The notes under the pieces: model-generated | Databases searched by the model: none | Seen by the model: only the letters and a program-made list of their open reading frames with translations | Told to the model about the DNA's origin: nothing | In this document: positions 51,174 through 58,221 of the stretch, piece by piece | Numbering within the stretch: position 1 is the first letter of the stretch | Layout: each line of letters begins with the position of its first letter | NCBI GenBank assembly: GCA_963921355.3 | Contig: OZ001190.1 | Location: 1,426,001 to 1,490,000 of the forward strand | Reading direction: 5' to 3' | DNA from: CAWUEZ02 sp963921355 | Lineage (GTDB): Bacteria > Pseudomonadota > Alphaproteobacteria > Thalassobaculales > Thalassobaculaceae | DNA length: 64,000 nucleotides | Program-made: the position numbers and the translations under genes

Positions 51174-51581
51174 ATGGCTGTGATCATGGAAAACCAGAGC
51201 AATCCGCCCGTGCGTATCCTTCTGGCCTCAAGCGCCTACCTCGCTCGAGATATTGTCTGCGCAGACCATCCCGAATGGTCGATGCTGAGTCCGACATCCG
51301 GGCTGTTCATGGATGGCGATGGTGCGCGTGTGAAGTGCATCGCAACGGAGAGCCTTCACCGCACTGGCCTGGGTATTGGCAGGGGGTACCGGCCGGATGT
51401 CGTGTACACGCTGCCGGGATGGAACAAGGGCCCCGAAGCCCATGAATTGCTGGCGGATTTGACGCGGCACGGGGCCGTGGTGCAGCCGTTGAAGCCCCGT
51501 GATGGGGGTACCCTGCCCGAAGGTGCCGAAGAGGCCACCAGCGGCGCCCCAGGGGCGAGACAGGGGCATACCAGCGCCTAG
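51174..51581 (+). CDS. Hypothetical phage protein (135 residues)
   Basis: This is a soluble protein with VRILLASSAYLARDIV at the start and RPDVVYTLPGWNKGPEAHELLADL in the middle, resembling a Rossmann-like or nucleotide-sugar type layout; the C-terminal tail is low complexity. Not assigned. Its end overlaps the converging zinc-ribbon gene by 4 bp. Confidence 0.65.
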   Translation: MAVIMENQSNPPVRILLASSAYLARDIVCADHPEWSMLSPTSGLFMDGDGARVKCIATESLHRTGLGIGRGYRPDVVYTLPGWNKGPEAHELLADLTRHGAVVQPLKPRDGGTLPEGAEEATSGAPGARQGHTSA

Positions 51582-51817
51582 TCCGTGTGCCGGGTGATCA
51601 CCCCGCCGCTAGGCCAGTTCGGCCTGGTGGCGATGTCCTTCGATCCGCACGCAGAGCACCGCATCCGGCCGCCGGCTTCCGGTACCGGCATCTGACCGCC
51701 CAGCCGGCCGATCAGCTGCTGGGTGGCCAGCACCGCGTTGTGGCCGCACCGATTGCAGAACACGAACACATCCAGGCCCTGATCGAGCAGCTGCGCGAGG
51801 GTGACGGGACCGGACAT
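51578..51817 (-). CDS. Small zinc-ribbon protein
   Basis: This 79-residue protein has two Cys pairs, CNRCGH and CSACGS, separated by about 27 residues, giving a convincing zinc ribbon. The first half is a helix (LAQLLDQGLDVFVF). It may bind nucleic acid or another protein. It lies on the opposite strand to its neighbours, which suggests an independent small gene. Confidence 0.7.
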   Translation of the reverse strand: MSGPVTLAQLLDQGLDVFVFCNRCGHNAVLATQQLIGRLGGQMPVPEAGGRMRCSACGSKDIATRPNWPSGGVITRHTD

Positions 51818-51864
51818 GGCGGATAGCCTATCCGCACCGCACCCTGAATCACCATGGCAGCGCG

Positions 51865-52581
51865 ATGAACGACGACGGGGAGACCCAGTATCAGGTGACT
51901 GTGCTGATCGGGATCATTGTGATCCTGATCCTGCTGGGGATCGCCGCAAAACCGGTCGTCTGGCCCGTCATTCAATGGTTCGAGGGCGAAGGAATGGGCG
52001 TGATCATCGCCGGCGTGCTGGCCCTGATCGGTGTGCCGATGATCCTGCGCCACAACGCCCGACGCCAGGAAGCGCAACTGCAGCAGCAGCTGAATATAGA
52101 GAAAGCCAGACTTGCCATCGAACTGCGCGATCAGATCGTCACTATGTTTGAATGGAGTCGGTCATTGGATGAATCTTTTCGATTCGCTTTGCTGCCGCAT
52201 AAGCCAGATTTACTGAAAACAAGAAGAGAAACAGTTATAAGTCAAAAAAATTAATTGAACGTAGTATCGCATCAATTTTCCGAAAAATTTCCGGTAGCAG
52301 AAAGTAAATTGCTTCCTTACAAAGTAAAAATTCAAGCAGAGGCTGTTTGGTGGGCTCTTAGCAATCTTGATGCTTTATTGGTTGCGGTAAAATCACGGAA
52401 AAACCCAAATCTCGACAATTCAGCATCGATCCTCATTCATCCTGGGGGACACGTTCATGCAGCGATGAGGGTTTTTTATTATAATCGTGCCCTTCTGCAG
52501 TCTTTGGAAACACTAGAGCGGCAGGCATATGTGCTGTTCGAAACCGAGAATCCGTCTCCCAATGGCCGCGGCGCCCGGTAA
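51865..52581 (+). pseudogene. Membrane protein gene split by one in-frame TAA
   Basis: A 129-residue frame starts at ATG 51865 with two membrane segments (VTVLIGIIVILILLGIAA; a second near residues 43-60) and then a charged helix. It stops at TAA 52252-52254. The very same frame continues without a break from 52255 to 52581, adding 108 codons of normal-looking protein (VKIQAEAVWWALSNLDALL). So this is either one 238-codon gene broken by a point mutation, or a read-through case. The second half is AT-rich (from about 52085), unlike the first. A run of seven A precedes the stop. If intact it would be a membrane-anchored protein with a cytosolic domain. Confidence 0.6.
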
Positions 52582-52603
52582 GAGGCCGCGTCAGATCCCC
52601 GCG

Positions 52604-52632
52604 TTGTCAAATTTCCTAGATTATCCTACATT
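52604..52632 (+). promoter_or_regulatory. Phage promoter with two 10-bp phased CCTA cores
   Basis: TTGTCA (52604-52609) and TACATT (52627-52632) are 17 bp apart. CCTA cores are at 52615 and 52625, period 10. It drives the gene at 52667. Confidence 0.65.
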
Positions 52633-52666
52633 GACCGTCATCATCACCGCTATCTAGGAGGGCAGG

Positions 52667-53236
52667 ATGGCGAAAGGACGGGGCGAGGCAGTCGTACCGG
52701 CGGCAGCTGAAGGCATGCAAGTCGAGCTCTACGGCGGCCGCGCCGCGGGCGTGGTGGTTCGGGCAGCTGACAACGAAACCGGAAACGTCACCACCTACGT
52801 GCGCAGGGTCGACTTCCTGGAAGACTTGCTGCGCAACGATCGGATCACCGAGGATCAATACTGGGCTGCCCAGGACTTCAGGGCGAACTTCCGCACGGCC
52901 GGTGGCGGCGAGCGGTTCAAGACGATCTTCGACATCACGAACACCAGCGCCCGCGGCAACAACGGGGTGGACCCGCTTTCGGGCGGTGCGGACGCCCGGA
53001 AGTACGTCGCGGTCTCCATGAACGCCCTGGGCACGAAGATGGGCGACGCCGTCTGGTACATCATCGGCCTCGAATGGTCGCTGAACCACTACGTCCAGCA
53101 GAAGCGCCTGGCCGGCCGCCCGATCACCCGCGACGTGGCCGCCGGCCTGATCGAGGGTGCGCTGGAGATCCTTGTGAGCGTCCACGCTGTGGGCAATCGC
53201 CGCACGAGGATCCAGGCCGTGCACGATCAGGCTTGA
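52667..53236 (+). CDS. Phage protein, possibly a late-gene regulator (DUF6456-like)
   Basis: This 189-residue protein has FLEDLLRNDRITEDQYWAAQ and KMGDAVWYIIGLEWSLNHYV helices; the spacing recalls the DUF6456 family often found near phage late genes. I am not sure of the match. It is preceded by its own promoter with CCTA operators and followed by another promoter, so it is probably expressed separately at a set time. No signal peptide. Confidence 0.7.
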   Translation: MAKGRGEAVVPAAAEGMQVELYGGRAAGVVVRAADNETGNVTTYVRRVDFLEDLLRNDRITEDQYWAAQDFRANFRTAGGGERFKTIFDITNTSARGNNGVDPLSGGADARKYVAVSMNALGTKMGDAVWYIIGLEWSLNHYVQQKRLAGRPITRDVAAGLIEGALEILVSVHAVGNRRTRIQAVHDQA

Positions 53237-53268
53237 CGTACCTGCCGCAACTATCCTACATTTTCCGC
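53233..53268 (+). promoter_or_regulatory. Phage promoter with CCTA operator before a terminator
   Basis: TTGACG (53233-53238) and TACATT (53257-53262) are 18 bp apart. CCTA at 53255 and CCGC at 53265 keep the 10-bp phasing. No gene of clear coding quality lies before the terminator at 53330, so it may produce a short RNA or attenuate the methylase gene. Confidence 0.5.
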
Positions 53269-53329
53269 CACGATCGATCGATGTGCATGATCCTCGATTG
53301 ATTGATGTGAATGTCTCCCTGTTCGACTT

Positions 53330-53362
53330 GGGCCGGCGCCACAAACGCCGGCCCTTCCTTTT
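53330..53362 (+). terminator. Intrinsic terminator
   Basis: GGGCCGGCG (53330-53338) and CGCCGGCCC (53346-53354) form a perfect 9-bp stem with a 7-base loop, followed by TTCCTTTTG. A transcript from the promoter at 53233-53262 would be about 90 nt long. Confidence 0.85.
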
Positions 53363-53494
53363 GTCCGGGCGCTTCCCCTCCGTTGACGCCCAGGGCAGGG
53401 CGCGCGGGGGGTGGCTGACGGCCGCCCCCCGTCCGCACATCCCCCGCCGCCCGTTCATCCCACGAAATCCTACAACCTGACCCACGGTGCGATC

Positions 53495-54961
53495 ATGGCC
53501 CGCGCTAAGAAGCAGCAGGCGGCTGAACCCGGCCGCCTGGAAGTCGAGTACATGGCGATTGACGGCCTGTTGCCGTACGCTCGGAACAGCCGCACGCACA
53601 GCCCTGAGCAGGTGGCGCAGATCGCCGCCAGCATCCGCGAGTTCGGGTTCACCAACCCGATCCTGATCGATGACCAGGGCACGATCATCGCCGGCCACGG
53701 CCGGCTGATGGCGGCCCGGCTGCTAGAACTGGCAGAGGTGCCCACGATCTGCCTGAGCCATCTGACGGAATCGCAGCGCCGGGCGTACGTGATCGCTGAC
53801 AACCGCCTGGCGCTGAACGCCGGCTGGGATATGGAACTGCTGGCGGCCGAGGTTCGCGAGATCGAGAACGCGATCGAACAGGGCCTGGTGGACTTCGATC
53901 TGTCGATCCTGGGATTCCCGGAAGCAGAGATCGCCGACCTGATCCAGGCGCTGGATGGCGACAGCACGAACGAGGCGCCAGGTGAAGGCGGCGCCGGATC
54001 GCTGGCCGATCGGTTCGGTATCGCCCCCTTCAGCGTTCTGAACGCCCGGGAAGGGTGGTGGCAGGGCCGCAAACGCGCCTGGCTGGGGCTGGGCATCCGT
54101 TCCGAACTGGGAAGGGGCGAGAACCTGATCCCGAATGGTGGGGGTGCGACGAGCAAGGCTAGGTACGACGCCCAGGGCCCCGCCAAGGCGTACAAGACGC
54201 AGGGGAACGCTGCTGGCGATCAGACGGGCACGTCCGTGTTCGATCCGGTGCTATGCGAACTGGCCTATCGCTGGTTCTGCCCGGATGGCGGCGCGGTGTT
54301 CGATCCCTTCGCCGGTGGCTCCGTGCGTGGGGTGGTCGCTGCCCGCCTGGGCCTGGAATACACCGGGATCGATCTGCGGCCGGAACAGGCAGCTGCGAAC
54401 GAGCACCAGTGGGCGATGCTTGCGGACTTCGATGCACCCGCGCCGCGGTGGCTGGTGGGCGACAGCCGGCAGACCAGCCAGGTGCTGGGCGACGACGGCT
54501 ACCAGGCCGACTTCCTGTTCACGTGCCCGCCGTATGCCGATCTCGAGCGATACAGCGACGACCCCGCCGATCTATCGAACATGCCGTACGGGGAATTCCT
54601 GGAAGCGTACAGGGCGATCCTGGCCCAGGCGGTGCAGCAGCTGCGCCCCGATCGCTTCGCGGCGATTGTGGTGGGCGAGATCCGCGACAAGCAGGGGATC
54701 TACCGGAACTTCGTGGGCGATACCGTGGCTGCGGCCACCGACGCCGGCCTGGCCTTCTACAACGAAGCCATCCTGGTGACGGCCGTGGGCAGCCTGCCGA
54801 TCCGCGTGGGCAAGCAGTTCGTGACCAGCCGGAAGCTGGGCAAGACGCACCAGAACGTTCTGGTCTTCGTGAAGGGTGATCCGCGAAAGGCCGTGGCCGC
54901 TCTCGGCCAGCCTGAATTCGCGGATCTGGGGGAGGATGAACAAGCCGGCGGCGATCAGTGA
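53495..54961 (+). CDS. ParB-domain DNA methyltransferase
   Basis: This is a 488-residue fusion. The N-terminal ParB/sulfiredoxin-like nuclease domain (about 15-135) contains NSRTHSPEQVAQIAASI, GHGRLMAARLL and YVIADNRLALNAGWD. The C-terminal methylase domain (about 245-465) shows FDPFAGGSVRGVVAARLGL (SAM motif) and CPPY at 344-347 where DPPY or NPPY is usual, as seen in other phage ParB-methylases. It probably modifies adenine or cytosine amino groups in phage DNA. Start is ATG 53495; a single CCTA half-site (AATCCTACA) lies 24 bp upstream. Confidence 0.93.
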   Translation: MARAKKQQAAEPGRLEVEYMAIDGLLPYARNSRTHSPEQVAQIAASIREFGFTNPILIDDQGTIIAGHGRLMAARLLELAEVPTICLSHLTESQRRAYVIADNRLALNAGWDMELLAAEVREIENAIEQGLVDFDLSILGFPEAEIADLIQALDGDSTNEAPGEGGAGSLADRFGIAPFSVLNAREGWWQGRKRAWLGLGIRSELGRGENLIPNGGGATSKARYDAQGPAKAYKTQGNAAGDQTGTSVFDPVLCELAYRWFCPDGGAVFDPFAGGSVRGVVAARLGLEYTGIDLRPEQAAANEHQWAMLADFDAPAPRWLVGDSRQTSQVLGDDGYQADFLFTCPPYADLERYSDDPADLSNMPYGEFLEAYRAILAQAVQQLRPDRFAAIVVGEIRDKQGIYRNFVGDTVAAATDAGLAFYNEAILVTAVGSLPIRVGKQFVTSRKLGKTHQNVLVFVKGDPRKAVAALGQPEFADLGEDEQAGGDQ

Positions 54962-55161
54962 TCGGCCGCGGCTTCCTTGTTTCGATATGGATCTAGCAGC
55001 AGATCGATGGCGCGGGATTCCGCTTCTTCGGCCCGCTTCATCGCCTGTGCACCGCATTCCGTCCGGCACCCTACCCGGGCGCGGCGGAACAGATGATCGA
55101 GATCGTCAGCGGGTTTCCAGCCCCGCCAGATGGCGTCGATCGCTTGCCGCCGGCCACTCAT
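54955..55161 (-). CDS. Hypothetical small phage protein (68 residues)
   Basis: This is a charged helical protein with Cys pairs in GCRTECG. Start is ATG 55161 and it overlaps the upstream stop; its end overlaps the methylase end by 7 bp. Fourth and last gene of the minus-strand block 56241-54955. Function unknown. Confidence 0.6.
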   Translation of the reverse strand: MSGRRQAIDAIWRGWKPADDLDHLFRRARVGCRTECGAQAMKRAEEAESRAIDLLLDPYRNKEAAADH

Positions 55162-55412
55162 ATCAGCGGCTCCCACTGCGCGCGCGGCACGTGGCAGGAG
55201 CGGCCCAGGCGATCGATCGCGTAGACCATCGCCCGCCGGCCACCCGTGCAGGTGTTCTGCAGCTTGATCGCAGCCTTGGCGGCTTCAGCCAGCGACGCGC
55301 ATTCTACGCGATGCCGGTTGTCCCGCCCGCCGTGGTAGAAGGCCACGAACTTCGTGGCTTCTGCCTGCCCATCTGCTTCCCACGGCGCTTGATAGTTCGC
55401 CCAATCGGCCAT
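55158..55412 (-). CDS. Hypothetical small phage protein (84 residues)
   Basis: This is a soluble protein: FVAFYHGGRDNRHRVEC, then SLAEAAKAAIKLQNTC and a Gly/Arg-rich end. The layout resembles a small double-stranded RNA/DNA-binding-like alpha/beta fold, but no family is recognised. Start ATG 55412 overlaps the stop of the gene before it. Confidence 0.65.
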   Translation of the reverse strand: MADWANYQAPWEADGQAEATKFVAFYHGGRDNRHRVECASLAEAAKAAIKLQNTCTGGRRAMVYAIDRLGRSCHVPRAQWEPLI

Positions 55413-55681
55413 CACGGCGCGCCCGCCGGTGCCCGGCAGAAATCGGGGATTGGCGCACTGGCAACGTGCTGGTCCGAGAACTCGATCCAAAGCACGGCGA
55501 TCATCTGCTTCGTGCCCGCTACGCGCACCCCCCAATGGGTAAGGGTGCCGTCAACCTTCAGGCCGGGCTGAACGCGGTTCTGCACCATGTTCTTGTACGA
55601 GAGCCTCAGAATCGAACTGCGATCGCCATTTCCGACAACCATCGGTTTCTTGCCGGCTTCCTGAACGTACAGCTTGGCCAT
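55412..55681 (-). CDS. Hypothetical small phage protein (89 residues)
   Basis: This is a beta-rich protein opening MAKLYVQEAGKKPMVV, with LRLSYKNMVQNRVQPGLKVDGTL and a C-terminal IAVLWIEFSD strand. Not recognised. Overlaps both neighbours by one to three bases. Confidence 0.65.
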   Translation of the reverse strand: MAKLYVQEAGKKPMVVGNGDRSSILRLSYKNMVQNRVQPGLKVDGTLTHWGVRVAGTKQMIAVLWIEFSDQHVASAPIPDFCRAPAGAP

Positions 55682-56241
55682 CACGCGCCTTCCTTGGCCT
55701 TCAGGGCCACCAGCACCAGATCCCGATACCGGCGCACGCGATCGGCACTGTGGGCCTTGCCGGTGATCTCGATGGCCTCCACGGCGGCGCGATCGCCAGC
55801 CTGTGCGGCATCGTGGATCGCCTGGGCGCGCTTCACGTTCGCCGGCTGGGCGCTGGGCGCGCACGCCGGCATCTTGGGGATCTCGCCCGCTTCAGCCGCA
55901 GCCACGGCCTTGGCCTGGGCTTCTGCCCGCTTGCCCTGGGGCGCAGCGGCCGGGGCATCCGTGGCCAGCGTGCCGGCCGCTTCGGCAACCGCCTGAACAT
56001 CCACATCCGGGATGGCCGCAGCATCGGCTTCCTGGGCCTTCGCCTGGGCCTTGGTGGCCGGGTTCTGTTCCATATCCACGGAAGCAGTCCAAGCCGCGGA
56101 AAGCTCGAACACGAAGGTGCCATCCGCCTGTTCGATGATCTTGTAATCGGTCTGATCAGGATCGAAGCAGCCCAGCTTGGTCAGGGCCTTCTTCGCCGCC
56201 CGGCGTGCGTTGCTGCGATCCGTGTAGGATTTCTGGGCCAT
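55681..56241 (-). CDS. Ala-rich phage protein (186 residues), head of a minus-strand block
   Basis: It opens MAQKSYTDRSNARRAAKKAL, with an FDPDQTDYKIIEQADGTFVFEL domain, then a long Ala/Glu-rich region (about 60-130). A C-terminal helical domain (VKRAQAIHDAAQAGDRAAVEAI) resembles plasmid or phage DUF3489-like small proteins only vaguely. The CGCAACGGAG box is 8 bp before the ATG. It shares a divergent control region with the terminase genes. Confidence 0.7.
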   Translation of the reverse strand: MAQKSYTDRSNARRAAKKALTKLGCFDPDQTDYKIIEQADGTFVFELSAAWTASVDMEQNPATKAQAKAQEADAAAIPDVDVQAVAEAAGTLATDAPAAAPQGKRAEAQAKAVAAAEAGEIPKMPACAPSAQPANVKRAQAIHDAAQAGDRAAVEAIEITGKAHSADRVRRYRDLVLVALKAKEGA

Positions 56242-56289
56242 TGAAAAGTCTCCGTTGCGTTGATCGGGGCGGTAAACCCGCCCGCTTGA

Positions 56290-56311
56290 TGTAGGATAAC
56301 GTAGGATAATG
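56290..56311. promoter_or_regulatory. Divergent CCTA-type operator before the terminase genes
   Basis: TGTAGGATAACGTAGGATAA carries TAGG cores at 56292 and 56302, period 10, the reverse orientation of the CCTA element. It lies between the minus-strand block and the packaging operon, so one bound protein could control both. Confidence 0.6.
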
Positions 56312-56319
56312 ACGGTTAA

Positions 56320-56895
56320 ATGGCAACCATGAAAGACCGCAAAAGGTCGAAAAGTTCGACCAATGCGAGTGGTGGGGGAAAGCGCACGCGGCAGAAAACG
56401 ACTGCGGCCGCCATCACCACCGCCGAGAACCGGCGGAAGGCCGTTCAGCTGCGGCTATCCGGGCTGACGTTCGAGGAAATCTCGGACGTGATGGGCCTGG
56501 GCAATCGTGGGGCGGCCTATGCCCTGGTGCGCGATGCCCTGGCGGCCACCCAGCAGGAAATCCGCGAAGACGCCGATCGGTATGTGGCGGAAGACCTGAT
56601 GCGGATCGAGCGAATGATCCGGGCCATCTGGACCGGGGCGATCGGCCGACCCGAGTCTATCAACCCTGAGACTGGCGCGAAGATCGCGGCCGTTCCCCCT
56701 GACCTGAAAGCCATCGACCGCGTGGAGTCACTGCTGGCCCGCAAATCCCGCCTGTTGGGGCTGGATGCGCCGGTGCGTGCAGAGCTATCCGGCCCCGGCG
56801 GTGCGCCCGTGGAGGTGGCGGATGCAACACAACGCCTCATTGATCGATTGGATTCTATCGAAACCGCGCGCCGAGCGGATAAAGCTTCTAAGTGA
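56320..56895 (+). CDS. Terminase small subunit-like protein
   Basis: This 191-residue protein has a basic disordered start (residues 1-25) and a helix-turn-helix (AVQLRLSGLTFEEISDVM, then NRGAAYALVRDALA). A helical oligomerisation region follows. This matches small terminase subunits that recognise phage DNA. It overlaps the large subunit by 74 bp in another frame, which is unusual but not rare in phages. Start ATG 56320. Confidence 0.85.
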   Translation: MATMKDRKRSKSSTNASGGGKRTRQKTTAAAITTAENRRKAVQLRLSGLTFEEISDVMGLGNRGAAYALVRDALAATQQEIREDADRYVAEDLMRIERMIRAIWTGAIGRPESINPETGAKIAAVPPDLKAIDRVESLLARKSRLLGLDAPVRAELSGPGGAPVEVADATQRLIDRLDSIETARRADKASK

Positions 56896-58204
56896 GATCC
56901 CGCCGGCCGATGCGCTGGCGATCCTGAACAACTGGAAAATCTGGCGCCGGCCCGATCAGACGCCCCCCGAAGGGGATTGGCTCGTCTGGCTGGTGATGGG
57001 CGGCCGCGGCGCGGGGAAGACGCGCACCGGCGCCGAATGGGTGCGCGAGCAGGTGCAGCTGGGGTACCGGCGCATCGCACTGGTGGCCGAAACCGCGGCC
57101 GATGCCCGGGATGTCATGGTGGAAGGGGAATCCGGCATCCTTTCCATCAGCCACCCAGGCGATCGCGATATTCACGGCCGCCTGATGGGCGTGCCCCTGT
57201 ACGAACCATCCAAACGATCGCTGACCTGGGCGAATGGTGCCCGGGCATGGACGTACAACGCGCGCGAGCCCGGGCAGCTGCGCGGCCCGCAGCACGATGC
57301 GGCCTGGGCGGATGAGATCGCGAAGTACAGGTACGAGGATGCCTGGGATCAGCTGATGCTGGGCCTGCGCCTGGGCAAAAACCCCCGGGCCCTGGCGACG
57401 ACCACCCCCCGGAACCGGAAGTTCATCCGGGAAATCATCAGCGATGAAGGCACGGTCCTCACCGGCGCCAGCACGTACGCGAACCGGGCCAACCTGGCGC
57501 CGAAGTTCGTGGATAGGATCATCCGGCGGTTCGAAGGCACCAGGCTGGGCCGCCAGGAACTGTACGGCGAACTGCTCACCGACGTCGTAGGCGCGCTGTG
57601 GTCGCTGGATCAGATCGATCAGCTGCGCGACGAACCGATGGCGCCGGAAGCCTATCGCCGGATCGTGGTGGCGGTTGATCCGCCCGGCAGTTCGGAAGAA
57701 GGCAGCGACGAAGCCGGGATCGTCGTCGCCGGCATCGATGTGGCCGAGCGGCTTTGCGTGCTGGAAGACCTTTCCGACCGGATGACGCCCGATGAATGGG
57801 GGCGCGCCGCGGTGCTGGCCTACGATCGATGGATGGCCGACAAGATCGTCGGTGAGCGGAACAACGGCGGCGATATGGTGGCCGCCACCGTGCGCAACGC
57901 GGCTGATGCCCTGTTCCGGGAAGGTAAGCGGCGCTCGAAGCACCTGGCCTACCGGGATGTCTGGGCCTCCAAGGGCAAGGCGATCCGGGCCGAGCCGATT
58001 TCCGCTCTCTACGAACAGAACCGGGCCCGCCACCACGGATCGTTCCCGGCCCTGGAAGACCAGATGGCGGCGTTCACCATCGACTTCGATCGCCGCGTCG
58101 CCGGCTACTCACCCGACCGCCTGGACGCAATGGTCTGGGCCGCCACCGATCTGATGCTGGGTTCCGGCGTGCCCCTGGTGGGTGCGGCCGATATTCCCCG
58201 CTGA
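56822..58204 (+). CDS. Terminase large subunit
   Basis: This is a 460-residue packaging motor. Walker A is GGRGAGKTRTGAEWV (Lys66), Walker B is AAWADEIAKY, and the coupling TTTPRNRKF segment follows. The C-terminal nuclease has VVAVDPPGSSEEG with an acidic cluster and SPDRLDAMVWA. It cuts and translocates DNA into heads. The start chosen is ATG 56822 (MQHNASLIDWIL), inside the small subunit gene; the longer frame is a shadow. Confidence 0.95.
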   Translation: MQHNASLIDWILSKPRAERIKLLSEIPPADALAILNNWKIWRRPDQTPPEGDWLVWLVMGGRGAGKTRTGAEWVREQVQLGYRRIALVAETAADARDVMVEGESGILSISHPGDRDIHGRLMGVPLYEPSKRSLTWANGARAWTYNAREPGQLRGPQHDAAWADEIAKYRYEDAWDQLMLGLRLGKNPRALATTTPRNRKFIREIISDEGTVLTGASTYANRANLAPKFVDRIIRRFEGTRLGRQELYGELLTDVVGALWSLDQIDQLRDEPMAPEAYRRIVVAVDPPGSSEEGSDEAGIVVAGIDVAERLCVLEDLSDRMTPDEWGRAAVLAYDRWMADKIVGERNNGGDMVAATVRNAADALFREGKRRSKHLAYRDVWASKGKAIRAEPISALYEQNRARHHGSFPALEDQMAAFTIDFDRRVAGYSPDRLDAMVWAATDLMLGSGVPLVGAADIPR

Positions 58205-58221
58205 ACCAAGAGGACTTGCCG

